DNA from: Enterobacteriaceae bacterium RIT691
GTDB taxonomy: Bacteria > Pseudomonadota > Gammaproteobacteria > Enterobacterales > Enterobacteriaceae
Length of the DNA stretch: 64,000 nucleotides
Assembly: GCA_009668205.1 (NCBI GenBank)
Contig: WJYM01000014.1
Location: 1 to 64,000 of the forward strand
Direction of reading: 5' to 3'
The notes under the pieces are model-generated. The model was not told where the DNA came from and searched no databases. It saw only the letters and a program-made list of their open reading frames with translations. This document shows, piece by piece, positions 17,774 to 27,720 of this stretch; positions within the stretch are counted from its first letter, which is position 1; the number at the start of each line of letters is the position of its first letter. A program made the position numbers and the translations under genes.

Positions 17774-19135
17774 TTAGCGACCTGGGAAGCCCGGAGGCAT
17801 CATCCCTTTCATGCCGCGCATCATTTTAGCCATCCCGCCTTTCTTCATTTTCTTCATCATGCGCTGCATGTCGTCGAACTGTTTCAGAAGGCGGTTAACA
17901 TCCTGCACCTGCATCCCGCAACCTGCGGCGATACGGCGTTTGCGCGAACCTTTGATGATTTCAGGATGCGCACGTTCTTTGAAGGTCATGGAGTTAATGA
18001 TCGCTTCCATACGCACCAGCACCTTGTCATCCATCTGTGCTTTTACGTTGTCAGGGATTTGCCCCATGCCCGGCAGTTTGCCCATCAGGCTGGCCATACC
18101 GCCCATGTTTTTCATCTGGCGAAGCTGATCAAGAAAGTCGGTCAGGTCAAACCCGTCGCCCTTCTTGAGTTTGTTCGCCAGTTTTTCAGCCTGCGCGCGG
18201 TCAACTTTGCTTTCGATATCTTCGATGAGTGACAGCACGTCGCCCATGCCAAGAATACGGGAGGCAATACGATCCGGGTGGAACGGCTCCAGCGCTTCGG
18301 TTTTCTCGCCGACGCCGAGGAATTTAATCGGCTTACCGGTAATGTGGCGAATGGAAAGCGCCGCACCGCCGCGGGCATCACCGTCCACTTTGGTCAGCAC
18401 GACGCCAGTCAGCGGCAGCGCTTCGTTAAACGCTTTCGCGGTATTCGCCGCATCCTGACCGGTCATCGCATCGACAACGAACAGGGTTTCAACCGGATTG
18501 ATAGAAGCATGGACCTGCTTGATTTCGTCCATCATCGCTTCGTCAACGTGCAGACGACCGGCGGTATCCACCAGCAGCACGTCGTAGAATTTCAGCTTCG
18601 CTTCTTTCAACGCGGCGTTAACGATGTCGACAGGCTTCTGCGCCACATCCGACGGGAAGAAATCAACACCAACCTGTTCGGCCAGCGTTTCCAGCTGTTT
18701 GATCGCCGCCGGGCGATAGACGTCGGCAGAAACGACCAGCACTTTCTTTTTGTGCTTTTCACGCAGGAACTTACCGAGTTTACCCACGCTGGTGGTTTTA
18801 CCGGCACCCTGCAGGCCCGCCATCAGCACCACGGCAGGCGGCTGAGCGGCAAGGTTAAGCACCTGGTTCTCTTCGCCCATCGCCGACACCAGTTCATTGC
18901 GGACGATTTTGACGAATTCCTGACCTGGGGTCAGGCTCTTGTTGACTTCATGCCCCACCGCGCTCTCTTTTACGCGGTTGATGAAATCACGCACGACCGG
19001 CAGCGCCACGTCGGCTTCAAGCAGCGCCATGCGAACTTCGCGCAGCGTCTCTTTAATATTTTCTTCGGTAAGGCGTCCGCGACCGCTGATGTTGCGCAGC
19101 GTACGTGACAGACGGTCAGTTAAATTATCAAACAT
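17774..19135 (-). CDS. ffh: Ffh, signal recognition particle protein (SRP54)
   Basis: GTPase that with 4.5S RNA carries ribosomes making inner-membrane proteins to FtsY and SecYEG. The 453 residues equal E. coli Ffh: N domain, G domain with GLQGAGKT at 107-114 and DTAGR, and a methionine-rich M domain ending in a run of Met and Lys (MKKMKKGGMAKMM) that binds signal peptides and RNA. Start at 19135 (MFDNLTDRL) by homology; the open frame continues upstream without similarity. Divergent from ypjD. Confidence 0.98.
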   Translation of the reverse strand: MFDNLTDRLSRTLRNISGRGRLTEENIKETLREVRMALLEADVALPVVRDFINRVKESAVGHEVNKSLTPGQEFVKIVRNELVSAMGEENQVLNLAAQPPAVVLMAGLQGAGKTTSVGKLGKFLREKHKKKVLVVSADVYRPAAIKQLETLAEQVGVDFFPSDVAQKPVDIVNAALKEAKLKFYDVLLVDTAGRLHVDEAMMDEIKQVHASINPVETLFVVDAMTGQDAANTAKAFNEALPLTGVVLTKVDGDARGGAALSIRHITGKPIKFLGVGEKTEALEPFHPDRIASRILGMGDVLSLIEDIESKVDRAQAEKLANKLKKGDGFDLTDFLDQLRQMKNMGGMASLMGKLPGMGQIPDNVKAQMDDKVLVRMEAIINSMTFKERAHPEIIKGSRKRRIAAGCGMQVQDVNRLLKQFDDMQRMMKKMKKGGMAKMMRGMKGMMPPGFPGR

Positions 19136-19300
19136 TGTCTCTCGCCTGAGGTGGAAACGTTCGGTCGCGCTGAGCGACACAGACACAGAATTTCGCCGCA
19201 GTATAACACGACAGCGCACGAGTTGTGATGCAACGGTTGGAGCATGCGTCACGTAACGTTATACTGCTTCTCTTTCAACCATGCCGACATTAACTTCTAT

Positions 19301-20092
19301 ATGCCTGTTTTTGCACTGCTCGCACTTGTCGCCTACTCCATCAGCCTTGCGCTGATCATTCCTGCCCTGCTGCAAAAAAACAGTGGCTGGCGACGCATGG
19401 CCATTCTCTCCGCGGTGATTGCGCTTATCTGCCATGCCTTTGCGCTGGAAGCGCGGATTCTCCCCGGTGGCGACACAGGGCAAAATCTCAGCCTGTTGAA
19501 TGTCGGTTCATTGGTTAGCCTGATGATTTGTACGGTGATGACTATTGTCGCCTCCCGCAATCGGGGCTGGCTGCTGCTGCCGATTGTCTACACCTTTGCG
19601 CTGATAAACCTCGCCTTCGCAACGTTTATGCCCAACGAGTTCATCACCCATCTGGAAGCCACACCGGGCATGATGGTGCACATTGGGCTGTCACTGTTTG
19701 CCTACGCAACGCTGATTATTGCCGCCCTTTATGCCCTGCAGCTGGCATGGATTGACTATCAGCTGAAGAATAAAAAGCTCGCTTTCAGCAGTGAAATGCC
19801 CCCGCTGATGAGCATTGAGCGCAAAATGTTTCACATCACCCAGGTGGGCGTGGTGCTGCTCACCCTGACCCTGTGCACCGGCTTGTTCTATCTGCACAAT
19901 CTGTTCAGCGTCGAAAATATTGATAAAGCGGTGCTTTCCATCATCGCCTGGTTTGTCTATATCGTGTTGTTATGGGGTCACTATCATGAAGGCTGGCGCG
20001 GACGTCGCGTGGTCTGGTTTAACATGGCTGGCGCAGGATTGCTGACGCTGGCTTACTTTGGCAGCCGCGTCCTGCAGCAGTTTGTCAGCTAA
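19301..20092 (+). CDS. ypjD: YpjD, inner-membrane protein of the CcsA/CcmC-like family
   Basis: A 263-residue, very hydrophobic protein with about eight membrane helices, matching E. coli YpjD end to end. The family is related to cytochrome c assembly proteins (CcsA) and keeps HALEAR- and HYHEGWRG-type histidines, but no heme role is proven. YpjD has been linked with the neighbouring YfjD/CorB in magnesium transport phenotypes. Start at 19301 (MPVFALL) by homology. yfjD follows 18 bp after the stop, so they are probably one transcript. Confidence 0.9.
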   Translation: MPVFALLALVAYSISLALIIPALLQKNSGWRRMAILSAVIALICHAFALEARILPGGDTGQNLSLLNVGSLVSLMICTVMTIVASRNRGWLLLPIVYTFALINLAFATFMPNEFITHLEATPGMMVHIGLSLFAYATLIIAALYALQLAWIDYQLKNKKLAFSSEMPPLMSIERKMFHITQVGVVLLTLTLCTGLFYLHNLFSVENIDKAVLSIIAWFVYIVLLWGHYHEGWRGRRVVWFNMAGAGLLTLAYFGSRVLQQFVS

Positions 20093-20110
20093 GACTTAAA
20101 GGAATCTCCG

Positions 20111-21397
20111 TTGGAACATATCTCAACCACGACGCTTATCGTCACACTAATCGTCATGGTGATCGTTTCTGCCTACTTCTCCGGTTCGGAAACCGGGATG
20201 ATGACGCTCAACCGCTACAAGCTGCGTCATATGGCAAAACAGGGCAACAGCGCCGCGAAGCGTGTTGAAAAGCTGCTGCGCAAGCCCGACCGTCTGATTA
20301 GCCTGGTGCTGATCGGCAACAACCTAGTCAATATTCTGGCTTCCGCACTGGGCACGATCGTCGGCATGCGTCTCTACGGCGATGCGGGCGTCGCGATTGC
20401 CACCGGCGTTCTGACGTTTGTCGTACTAGTGTTTGCCGAAGTGTTACCGAAAACCATTGCTGCGCTGTACCCGGAAAAAGTCGCCTATCCAAGCAGTTTT
20501 CTGCTGGCACCGCTGCAGGTGCTGATGATGCCGCTGGTATGGCTACTTAACACCATCACCCGCATTCTGATGCGCATGATGGGCATTAAAACCGAAACCT
20601 CTATCAGCAGCGCACTCAGCAAAGATGAATTACGTACCATCGTGAACGAATCACGCTCGCAAATTTCCCGACGTAATCAGGACATGCTGCTCTCAGTGCT
20701 GGACCTCGAAAAAGTCAGCGTCAACGACATCATGGTACCGCGCAATGAAATCGTCGGGATTGATATCAATGACGACTGGAAATCCATTGTGCGTCAGCTG
20801 ACGCACTCTCCGCACGGGCGCATCGTGCTGTACCGCGATTCACTGGATGATGCGATGAGCATGCTGCGCGTGCGCGAAGCCTATCGCCTGATGACCGAGA
20901 AAAAAGAGTTCACCAAAGAGGTGATGCTGCGTGCGGCGGATGAAATTTACTACGTCCCGGAAGGCACGCCGCTCAGCACCCAACTGGTGAAATTCCAGCG
21001 CAATAAAAAGAAAGTCGGCCTGGTGGTGGACGAGTACGGCGACATTCAAGGGCTGGTAACGGTTGAAGATATTCTGGAAGAGATAGTCGGTGACTTCACC
21101 ACCTCGATGTCGCCTTCGCTGGCAGAAGAAGTCACCCCGCAAAACGACGGTTCGGTGATCATCGACGGCACCGCCAACGTGCGCGAACTGAACAAAGCCT
21201 TCAACTGGCATTTCCCGGAAGATGACGCGCGCACCATTAACGGCGTGATTCTGGAAGCACTGGAAGAGATCCCGGCGATTGGCACACGCGTGCGTATCAG
21301 CCAGTACGATATCGATATTCTCGACGTACAGGACAATATGATTAAGCAGGTGAAAGTGGTGCCGGTGAAATCATTGCGGGAAAGCGTGGCAGAGTAA
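20111..21397 (+). CDS. yfjD: YfjD (CorB-type), CNNM/HlyC-CorC family transporter
   Basis: A 428-residue protein with an N-terminal DUF21 membrane domain (three to four helices, 1 to about 140, with FSGSETGMM near residue 24), two CBS domains (about 190-330; IMVPRNEIVGID, EYGDIQGLVTVEDILEEIVGD) and a C-terminal CorC_HlyC domain. Relatives are Mg2+/Co2+ exporters. The start is an unusual TTG at 20111 preceded by AAAGGAATC; E. coli YfjD begins with the same residues. Convergent with grpE, with a shared hairpin between. Confidence 0.92.
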   Translation: MEHISTTTLIVTLIVMVIVSAYFSGSETGMMTLNRYKLRHMAKQGNSAAKRVEKLLRKPDRLISLVLIGNNLVNILASALGTIVGMRLYGDAGVAIATGVLTFVVLVFAEVLPKTIAALYPEKVAYPSSFLLAPLQVLMMPLVWLLNTITRILMRMMGIKTETSISSALSKDELRTIVNESRSQISRRNQDMLLSVLDLEKVSVNDIMVPRNEIVGIDINDDWKSIVRQLTHSPHGRIVLYRDSLDDAMSMLRVREAYRLMTEKKEFTKEVMLRAADEIYYVPEGTPLSTQLVKFQRNKKKVGLVVDEYGDIQGLVTVEDILEEIVGDFTTSMSPSLAEEVTPQNDGSVIIDGTANVRELNKAFNWHFPEDDARTINGVILEALEEIPAIGTRVRISQYDIDILDVQDNMIKQVKVVPVKSLRESVAE

Positions 21398-21401
21398 AAC
21401 A

Positions 21402-21436
21402 GCAGTGCCGGGCCAGCGCAGCGCCGCCCGGCACTA
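21402..21436. terminator. Bidirectional hairpin between yfjD and grpE (REP-like)
   Basis: AGTGCCGGGC (21403-21412) is complementary to GCCCGGCACT (21426-21435) across a GC-rich loop. It lies between convergent genes with no T run, which is more like an enterobacterial REP/BIME unit than a simple terminator. Confidence 0.65.
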
Positions 21437-21446
21437 TCAGGACAGG

Positions 21447-22040
21447 TTAGCCTTTCGCTTTCGCGACAGAGACCATCGCCGCACGGATGGTACGACCGTT
21501 CAGGGTGTAACCCTTCTGCATCACCATCAGCACGTTACCCGGTGCAATCTCTTCTGACTCAACCATGGCAATGGCCTGATGCACATTCGGATCCATTGGC
21601 ACGTTGATGTCGCCAACCACTTCCACACCGTACTTACGCACCACGTCGAGCATGGATTTCAGCGTCAGCTCGATGCCTTCCACCATTGCCGCCATGTCCG
21701 GGTTAGCTTTATCAGCCACTTCCAGCGCGCGATCGAGGCTGTCGATAACAGGCAGCAGATCGTTGACGAATTTTTCCAGGGCAAACTTATGCGCCTTTTC
21801 GACATCCTGCTCGGTACGGCGGCGCAGGTTTTCCATTTCAGCCTTCACACGCAGCACGCTTTCGCGCTCGCGGGTCTGAGCTTCCTCTAACTGAGCTTCC
21901 AGATTCGCAATTTTCTCATCGCGCGGATCCACCTGCTCAGCAGAAGCATCAGGCTCCACGGCCTCTACCTCTTCGTGCTGGTCCTTGATAGTTTCTTCCG
22001 GGGCTTGCCCCTCAGGCGTTTTCTGTTCTTTACTACTCAT
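21447..22040 (-). CDS. grpE: GrpE, nucleotide exchange factor of DnaK
   Basis: Releases ADP from DnaK and acts as a thermosensor of the Hsp70 cycle. The 197-residue protein has an acidic disordered N-terminus (to about 35), a long coiled-coil dimer helix (about 40-110) and the C-terminal beta domain containing the family signature ([13 protein letters not shown] to [14 protein letters not shown]). Length equals E. coli GrpE. Transcribed from the sigma-32 promoter upstream; divergent from nadK. Confidence 0.97.
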   Translation of the reverse strand: MSSKEQKTPEGQAPEETIKDQHEEVEAVEPDASAEQVDPRDEKIANLEAQLEEAQTRERESVLRVKAEMENLRRRTEQDVEKAHKFALEKFVNDLLPVIDSLDRALEVADKANPDMAAMVEGIELTLKSMLDVVRKYGVEVVGDINVPMDPNVHQAIAMVESEEIAPGNVLMVMQKGYTLNGRTIRAAMVSVAKAKG

Positions 22041-22084
22041 GAATTTCTCCGCGTTTTTTGGTATTCATTCGCTGACTTCGCTTA

Positions 22085-22112
22085 TTATGGGGATCGCGCT
22101 GCGGGTTTCAAG
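22085..22112 (-). promoter_or_regulatory. Sigma-32 (heat-shock) promoter of grpE
   Basis: On the minus strand CTTGAA (22112-22107) and CCCCATAA (22092-22085) are separated by 14 bp, a full match to the sigma-32 consensus. It lies 45 bp before the grpE start. Confidence 0.9.
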
Positions 22113-22161
22113 GGAAGCAGGCATATTGTCATCATTCATTCGGCACAAGGACCTCCAGAAA

Positions 22162-23040
22162 ATGAACAATCATTTCAAGTGTATCGGTATTGTCGGCCAT
22201 CCCCGCCATCCTACCGCGTTGACCACACATGAAATGCTCTATCGCTGGCTGTGCACCAAAGGCTACGATGTGATTGTTGAACAACAAATTGCCCGTGAGC
22301 TGCAGCTGAAAAATGTAACGACAGGCACACTGGCCGATATCGGTCAAAAAGCAGACCTCGCCGTTGTCGTCGGCGGCGATGGTAATATGCTGGGGGCCGC
22401 AAGAACACTGGCCCGCTACGATATCAAAGTTATCGGGATCAACCGTGGAAACCTGGGTTTTCTTACCGATCTCGATCCGGATAACGCGCAACAGCAATTG
22501 GCCGATGTCCTTGAAGGACACTATATCACCGAGAAGCGCTTTCTGCTGGAAGCACAGGTGTGCCAGCGGGATTGCCAGAAGCGGATCAGCACCGCGATCA
22601 ACGAAGTGGTGCTCCACCCGGGCAAGGTCGCGCACATGATCGAATTTGAAGTCTATATCGATGAAGTCTTTGCGTTTTCTCAGCGTTCAGATGGCCTGAT
22701 CATCTCCACGCCGACGGGGTCAACCGCCTATTCGCTTTCCGCCGGGGGGCCGATTCTCACCCCTTCTCTGGATGCCATTACGCTGGTCCCTATGTTCCCG
22801 CACACGCTCTCTGCCCGCCCGCTGGTGATCAATAGTAGCAGCACCATTCGCCTGCGCTTTGCCCATCCGCGCAATGACCTGGAAATTAGCTGTGACAGCC
22901 AGATAGCCCTCCCCATCCAGGAAGGTGAAGATGTCCTGATTCGCCGCTGTGACTACCACCTGAATCTTATTCACCCTAAAGATTACAGCTATTTCAATAC
23001 GTTGAGCTCTAAACTCGGCTGGTCAAAAAAATTGTTCTGA
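22162..23040 (+). CDS. nadK: NadK, NAD kinase
   Basis: Phosphorylates NAD to NADP. The 292 residues equal E. coli NadK, with the GGDGN motif at 71-75 (nucleotide and catalytic site) and the [20 protein letters not shown] segment. I start at 22162 (MNNHFKCIG) by homology and the CCAGAA upstream; the frame is open into the grpE promoter. Divergent from grpE and upstream of recN, as in E. coli. Confidence 0.97.
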   Translation: MNNHFKCIGIVGHPRHPTALTTHEMLYRWLCTKGYDVIVEQQIARELQLKNVTTGTLADIGQKADLAVVVGGDGNMLGAARTLARYDIKVIGINRGNLGFLTDLDPDNAQQQLADVLEGHYITEKRFLLEAQVCQRDCQKRISTAINEVVLHPGKVAHMIEFEVYIDEVFAFSQRSDGLIISTPTGSTAYSLSAGGPILTPSLDAITLVPMFPHTLSARPLVINSSSTIRLRFAHPRNDLEISCDSQIALPIQEGEDVLIRRCDYHLNLIHPKDYSYFNTLSSKLGWSKKLF

Positions 23041-23059
23041 TTTCGACTTAGTCTCTTTA

Positions 23060-23097
23060 CTGTATAAAAAACCAGTTTATACTGTATGTAAACACAG
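23060..23097 (+). promoter_or_regulatory. Two LexA boxes at the recN promoter
   Basis: CTG-N10-CAG occurs twice, at 23060-23075 and 23082-23097, each within an A/T-rich core (CTGTATAAAAAACCAG, CTGTATGTAAACACAG). A -10 TATACT at 23078-23083 lies between and overlaps the second box. Two tandem boxes fit the tight LexA repression known for recN. Confidence 0.9.
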
Positions 23098-23125
23098 TTA
23101 TGGTTTTTCATACAGGAAGACGACA

Positions 23126-24787
23126 ATGCTGGCACAACTGACCATCAGCAATTTTGCAATCGTTCGCGAACTTGAAATCGATTTTCATAGCGGCATGACG
23201 GCCATTACCGGCGAGACCGGGGCCGGTAAATCCATTGCAATTGATGCCCTCGGGTTGTGCCTGGGAGGGCGTGCAGAAGGCGATATGGTTCGTGCCGGTG
23301 CCAGCCGTGCCGATCTTTGCGCCCGTTTCGCCCTCAAAGATACCCCTGCCGCCCAGCGCTGGCTGGAAGCCAACCAGTTGGAAGACGGACGCGAGTGCTT
23401 ACTGCGTCGTGTCATTAGCAGCGACGGCCGTTCCCGCGGTTTTATCAACGGCACGGCGGTACCGCTGTCACAACTGCGAGAACTGGGTCAGTTGCTGATT
23501 CAAATTCACGGTCAGCACGCCCACCAGCAGTTGGTGAAAGCTGAGCATCAGAAATCCCTGCTCGACGGTTATACCGGTGAAGGTGAACTGACCCTGCAAA
23601 TGGCAGATCGCTATCGTCAGTGGCATCAAAGCTGCCGCTCTCTGGCTCAGCATCAGCAACAAAGCCAGGAACGTCTCGCTCGTGCTGAACTGTTGCAATA
23701 CCAATTGAAAGAGCTGAATGAATTTCAGCCACTGCCGGGCGAATTTGAACAAATTGATGAAGAGTACAAGCGTCTGGCAAACAGTGGTCAGTTAATCAGC
23801 ACCAGTCAGCAGGCGTTGACGCTAATGGCTGATGGCGAAGACGCCAATCTGCAAAGCCAGCTTTATGCCGCCCGTCAATTAGTGACAGAACTTGCCGGTA
23901 TGGACAGCAAACTCACTAGCGTACTGGACATGCTGGAGGAGGCGACTATCCAGCTTACCGAAGCCAGCGATGAGCTACGTCATTACTGCGACAGGCTGGA
24001 TCTCGATCCTAACCGCCTCTTCGAGCTGGAACAGCGTATTTCTCGCCAGATTTCTCTCGCCCGCAAACATCAGGTCAGCCCGGAAGAGCTACCCGCGTTT
24101 TATCAGTCTTTGCTCGATGAACAACAGCTGCTCGATGACCAGGCGGATTCGCTGGAAACCTTAAGCCTTGCCGTGAGTAAGCATCATCAGCAGGCGCTGG
24201 CCACTGCCGAGCAATTGCACGCCTTACGCGTTGCCAGCGCCAATGAGCTGGCAGGCCTGATTACCGCGAGCATGCATACTCTCTCAATGCCACACGGCCT
24301 GTTCACTATCGACGTGAAATTTGAAGAGAACCATCTGACTGCAGAAGGCGCTGACCGCATTGAGTTCCGCGTCACCACCAACCCAGGTCAGCCAATGCAG
24401 CCTATCGCCAAGGTTGCCTCTGGGGGTGAGCTCTCTCGTATTGCGCTGGCAATCCAGGTGATCACCGCGCAGAAAATGGAAACCCCAGCGCTGATTTTCG
24501 ACGAAGTGGACGTCGGGATCAGTGGCCCTACCGCGGCTGTTGTTGGTCGCCTGTTACGCCAGTTGGGCGATTCGACCCAGGTGATGTGTGTGACTCACCT
24601 GCCTCAGGTCGCTGGCTGTGGGCATCATCATTTCTACGTCAGCAAAGAAACCGACGGTGAAATGACGGAAACTCACATGCGGCCGCTGGATAAACGCGCC
24701 CGTTTACAGGAACTGGCTCGCCTGCTCGGCGGCAGTGAAGTCACCCGTAACACCCTGGCGAACGCCAAAGAGTTGCTGGCGGCATAA
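23126..24787 (+). CDS. recN: RecN, SMC-like DNA repair protein
   Basis: Cohesin-like ATPase that acts early in double-strand break repair with RecA and is strongly induced in the SOS response. The 553-residue protein has the Walker A GETGAGKS at 29-36, a long coiled coil (about 160-370) and C-terminal ABC signature [13 protein letters not shown] and Walker [13 protein letters not shown]. Same length as E. coli RecN, including the Ala-Ala C-terminus that is a ClpXP degron there (ELLAA here). Preceded by two LexA boxes. Confidence 0.97.
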   Translation: MLAQLTISNFAIVRELEIDFHSGMTAITGETGAGKSIAIDALGLCLGGRAEGDMVRAGASRADLCARFALKDTPAAQRWLEANQLEDGRECLLRRVISSDGRSRGFINGTAVPLSQLRELGQLLIQIHGQHAHQQLVKAEHQKSLLDGYTGEGELTLQMADRYRQWHQSCRSLAQHQQQSQERLARAELLQYQLKELNEFQPLPGEFEQIDEEYKRLANSGQLISTSQQALTLMADGEDANLQSQLYAARQLVTELAGMDSKLTSVLDMLEEATIQLTEASDELRHYCDRLDLDPNRLFELEQRISRQISLARKHQVSPEELPAFYQSLLDEQQLLDDQADSLETLSLAVSKHHQQALATAEQLHALRVASANELAGLITASMHTLSMPHGLFTIDVKFEENHLTAEGADRIEFRVTTNPGQPMQPIAKVASGGELSRIALAIQVITAQKMETPALIFDEVDVGISGPTAAVVGRLLRQLGDSTQVMCVTHLPQVAGCGHHHFYVSKETDGEMTETHMRPLDKRARLQELARLLGGSEVTRNTLANAKELLAA

Positions 24788-24850
24788 ACTTTTTCGCAAT
24801 CTGAGAGTCTCAGTTCACAACAAAAAAACGCCAACAGACCAGGCCTTAGA

Positions 24851-25068
24851 CCCATTAGATTTCGAGTTGCATGACAAAACACCGCGTGTTTTGAACAGTG
24901 CTTGCGCTGGCCCTGATGGGTGAGGCCACTGGCCGAATCAAGCGGCAAAGCTGGGGATCCCCAGTCACTTGCTTAAGTCAGTGGCTGGAGTGACCCCAAC
25001 AGTGGCGAGTCCATGGATGAGCCGAGTCACAGGGCAGCCAACGCATCTGCAGCTTGAAAGATGATAGG
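24851..25068. repeat. MITE-like intergenic repeat between recN and bamE
   Basis: The 374-bp gap holds an element bounded by imperfect inverted ends: TTTCGAGTTGCA at 24860-24871 against the complement of TGCAGCTTGAAAG at 25048-25060, with similarity extending outward over about 21 bases. Inside are the perfect palindrome CTGGGGATCCCCAG and the pairs around CTTGCTTAAGTCAGTG. From memory it resembles a widely dispersed Enterobacterales intergenic repeat that carries GGGCAGCCAACGC near its right end. No coding frame is convincing. The remainder of the gap is the bamE upstream region. Confidence 0.6.
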
Positions 25069-25161
25069 TAGAAAGGTTTTAATGTGATGAAAGGTCTATT
25101 ATCATCGTCAAATTACAATTGAGCCGTGAACTGCTCAGGCCCGAAAAGGAATGAAATCACT

Positions 25162-25500
25162 ATGCGCTGTAAAATGCTGACTGCTGCCGCAGCGGTTCTT
25201 CTGATGTTGACCGCAGGCTGTTCCACTCTGGAACGAGTGGTTTACCGTCCTGACATCAACCAGGGTAACTATCTGGCCCCTAACGATGTTGCAAAAATTC
25301 GTGTCGGCATGACGCAACAGCAGGTTGCCTATGCTCTGGGTACCCCGATGATGTCCGATCCCTTCGGGAGCAACACCTGGTTCTACGTGTTCCGCCAGCA
25401 GCCTGGTCATGAGAAAGTGACGCAGCAGACGCTGACGCTGACCTTTAACAGCAGCGGTGTGCTGACAAACATCGACAACAAACCTGCGCTGACCAACTAA
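25162..25500 (+). CDS. bamE: BamE (SmpA), outer-membrane assembly lipoprotein
   Basis: Small non-essential BAM lipoprotein that binds BamD and phosphatidylglycerol. The 112-residue product has a lipoprotein signal (LTAGC, Cys20) and the SmpA/OmlA domain with [18 protein letters not shown] and FYVFRQQPG. Start at 25162 (MRCKML), preceded by AAAGGAATG; the upstream in-frame extension is not homologous. Ends at a strong terminator. Confidence 0.96.
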   Translation: MRCKMLTAAAAVLLMLTAGCSTLERVVYRPDINQGNYLAPNDVAKIRVGMTQQQVAYALGTPMMSDPFGSNTWFYVFRQQPGHEKVTQQTLTLTFNSSGVLTNIDNKPALTN

Positions 25501-25516
25501 GTTGTTCTCGCGGATG

Positions 25517-25547
25517 TGAAAAAAGCGCTCTCTGAGCGCTTTTTTTG
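25517..25547. terminator. Bidirectional terminator between bamE and rnfH
   Basis: AAAGCGCTC and GAGCGCTTT (25522-25530 with 25534-25542, loop TCT) are flanked by an A run and a T run on opposite sides. It lies between convergent bamE and rnfH and can serve both. Confidence 0.9.
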
Positions 25548-25625
25548 TGCCTGTCATCCTGGAAAGTTTTCTGCGTTGCCCTCAGCCAACGTCACCGACG
25601 TGAACGTTCCCTTCCGCCAGCCAAA

Positions 25626-25913
25626 CTATTTTCCGCTTTTCTCTGCCCGCTGGCGGCGCAGTGCTTTCGGGTCAGCAATCAGCGGTCGGTAGATTTCCAC
25701 ACGATCGCCGTCGTGTACCGTGTCCTGTAATTTCACGGCCCTGCTCCAGATGCCGACCTTATTCTGACTGAGGTCGATATCCGCGCGAAGTCGGGTTAAG
25801 CCACTGGCGGCAATCGCCTGTTCGACCGTCGCCCCTTCTTCCAGCGAGACTTTTTGCAGATACTGCTTTTCCGGCAGCGCATACACCACTTCCACCGAAA
25901 TCTTAACCGACAC
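25626..25913 (-). CDS. rnfH: RnfH/RatB (YfjF), ubiquitin-like small protein
   Basis: A 95-residue protein of the RnfH family (beta-grasp, ThiS/MoaD-like), unknown function, always paired with ratA. The start is most likely the GTG at 25913 (VSVKISVEV), which aligns with the E. coli protein; the open frame runs further upstream inside ratA. It overlaps the end of ratA by 11 bases, implying translational coupling. Confidence 0.9.
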   Translation of the reverse strand: MSVKISVEVVYALPEKQYLQKVSLEEGATVEQAIAASGLTRLRADIDLSQNKVGIWSRAVKLQDTVHDGDRVEIYRPLIADPKALRRQRAEKSGK

Positions 25914-26340
25914 GGTAAACCTCTTTTGCACGAGTCGTGAACGCCTGCACCATGTTGGACGCCAGTTCTTTGAAGATACGACCAAAGGCCATTTCGATCA
26001 GTTTGTTGGTGAACTCGAAGTCGAGGTGAAACTCGATTTTGCAGGCGTCACCGCTTAACGGCGTAAATTTCCAGCCGCCAATCAGCTTCTTAAACGGGCC
26101 ATCCACCAGATGCATCAGGATGCTCTGGTTATCGGTCAGCGTATTACGCGTCGTAAATGTCTTACTGATCCCCGCTTTGGAGACGTCCACTGCCGCGGTC
26201 ATTTGCGACGGACCGGTCTCAAGCACCCGACTTCCGGTGCAGCCTGGCAAAAAATCGGGGTAAGCATCCACATCATTTACGAGTTGGTACATCTGCTGCG
26301 CACTGTAGGGGACAAGTGCAGTACGACTAATCTGAGGCAT
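25903..26340 (-). CDS. ratA: RatA (YfjG), START/coenzyme Q-binding domain protein
   Basis: A 145-residue START-like (COQ10 family) protein. In E. coli it was reported to block 70S formation when overproduced (proposed toxin), while its family tie is to ubiquinone-binding Coq10. Motifs [17 protein letters not shown] and NKLIE are conserved. I start at 26340 rather than at the ATG four codons upstream, from the E. coli alignment. Divergent from smpB. Confidence 0.92.
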   Translation of the reverse strand: MPQISRTALVPYSAQQMYQLVNDVDAYPDFLPGCTGSRVLETGPSQMTAAVDVSKAGISKTFTTRNTLTDNQSILMHLVDGPFKKLIGGWKFTPLSGDACKIEFHLDFEFTNKLIEMAFGRIFKELASNMVQAFTTRAKEVYRVG

Positions 26341-26487
26341 GGCTATTTCCACTCACTGTTCTGGCACAAATAATATCATTTATCCCCTGTTAAAAAAAAC
26401 GCTGTGCCACAACTCGTGCTAAGATAGGCCATTGCGCCTCGCGGGAAGCATTGAGGCAAGGTACAGAAAAGATGACTTCAGGATACT

Positions 26488-26970
26488 ATGACTAAGAAGA
26501 AAACCCACAAACCTGGATCAGCCACCATCGCGCTGAATAAACGCGCCCGCCACGAATATTTTATTGAAGAAGAATTCGAAGCGGGTCTCTCCCTGCAAGG
26601 CTGGGAAGTGAAGTCTCTGCGCGCGGGAAAAGCCAACATTGGCGACAGCTACGTTATCTTCAAAGATGGCGAAGCATTCCTGTTTGGTGCCAACTTTACC
26701 CCGCTGGCCGTGGCGTCATCACACTACGTTTGCGATCCCACCCGCACGCGTAAACTGCTGCTCAACCAGCGTGAACTCGATTCGCTGTTCGGGAGCGTAA
26801 GTCGTGATGGCTATACGGTGCTTGCCCTGTCGCTGTACTGGAAAAATGCCTGGTGCAAAGTGAAAATTGGCGTCGCCAAAGGGAAGAAACAGCACGATAA
26901 GCGTAATGATGCCAAAGACCGTGAATGGCAGGTGGATAAAGCCCGTATTATGAAACACGCCGGACGCTAA
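26488..26970 (+). CDS. smpB: SmpB, tmRNA-binding protein
   Basis: Partner of tmRNA in trans-translation, placing SsrA in the A site of stalled ribosomes. The 160 residues equal E. coli SmpB: OB-fold core ([27 protein letters not shown]) and a basic C-terminal tail (KGKKQHDKR to RIMKHAGR) that enters the mRNA channel. In E. coli ssrA lies directly downstream; here the partner gene is 17 kb away beyond the Bap locus. Confidence 0.97.
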   Translation: MTKKKTHKPGSATIALNKRARHEYFIEEEFEAGLSLQGWEVKSLRAGKANIGDSYVIFKDGEAFLFGANFTPLAVASSHYVCDPTRTRKLLLNQRELDSLFGSVSRDGYTVLALSLYWKNAWCKVKIGVAKGKKQHDKRNDAKDREWQVDKARIMKHAGR

Positions 26971-26991
26971 TCCCGCCCTTAAGCCAAATTA

Positions 26992-27016
26992 TTCCAGCAG
27001 TGCATCACTGCTGGAA
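26992..27016 (+). terminator. Hairpin after smpB
   Basis: A perfect 11-bp stem TTCCAGCAGTG/CACTGCTGGAA (26992-27002 with 27006-27016, loop CAT) lies 21 bp after the smpB stop. No T run follows, so termination is plausible but not certain. Confidence 0.6.
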
Positions 27017-27720
27017 CATTCTGACATTTTCCCGCTCACTTCTCTTTATTCCCTTCAAAGGGCCAAGGCCATTTTTAAAATATATTGTCTGCCCTACACC
27101 CTCGACTAAAGAATATATCATGTAGGCGCCCTTCTAATTATCCAGGTATTAAGCGTTTAATAAAACCAAACAGTAAATTACCGCTTTCTTATAAGCTGCC
27201 CAACGAAAACAAGATACCCATCACATTTATCCACCCTGTCTTTAATTAATGATGGTAATCATTCTCAGAAAAAACCTTCATGCCCAGCTATCCGCTGTGA
27301 ATAAAAATCACAATATAATTCATCACGTTGCCTCCATGAAATATTCCCCAAAGCCAAACTCTTCTTTTATGTGGTCGGAGGAGCTTCAGTGAATCGCTGA
27401 AGAAATTCATTCTGACTTAATGTTATGTAACTGCTGCTTAATTTGCGCATTCTTTTTTTCCTGTCTATATCATGATTAGCGCATGAATAAAAATAAACCA
27501 CTATAAAACAGGGGTTTTTAGCACCCGACACATTATTACCGAAAACTGTTTACTCACTATTCTTTCACAGCTTTCACGGGCAACGGATTCGCTCGCTTAA
27601 AATTTAAGATAAGGCTCCACCCATTTAAGGCATTAACTGCGGAAGTCCGTTTTATCGCGTGAGGTTCACCTTGCCTACAAAAAAACGGTAACAACACTTT
27701 CTTTGAATGGAGTGATAACC
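27017..27720 (+). promoter_or_regulatory. Long AT-rich upstream region of bapA
   Basis: About 700 bp without any credible coding frame, much richer in A and T than the genes on either side. Such long AT-rich leaders are typical of adhesin genes silenced by H-NS and switched by several regulators; in Salmonella bapA is activated by CsgD. I could not assign a specific -35/-10 or CsgD site. GGAGTG at 27709-27714 is the ribosome site of bapA. Confidence 0.45.
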
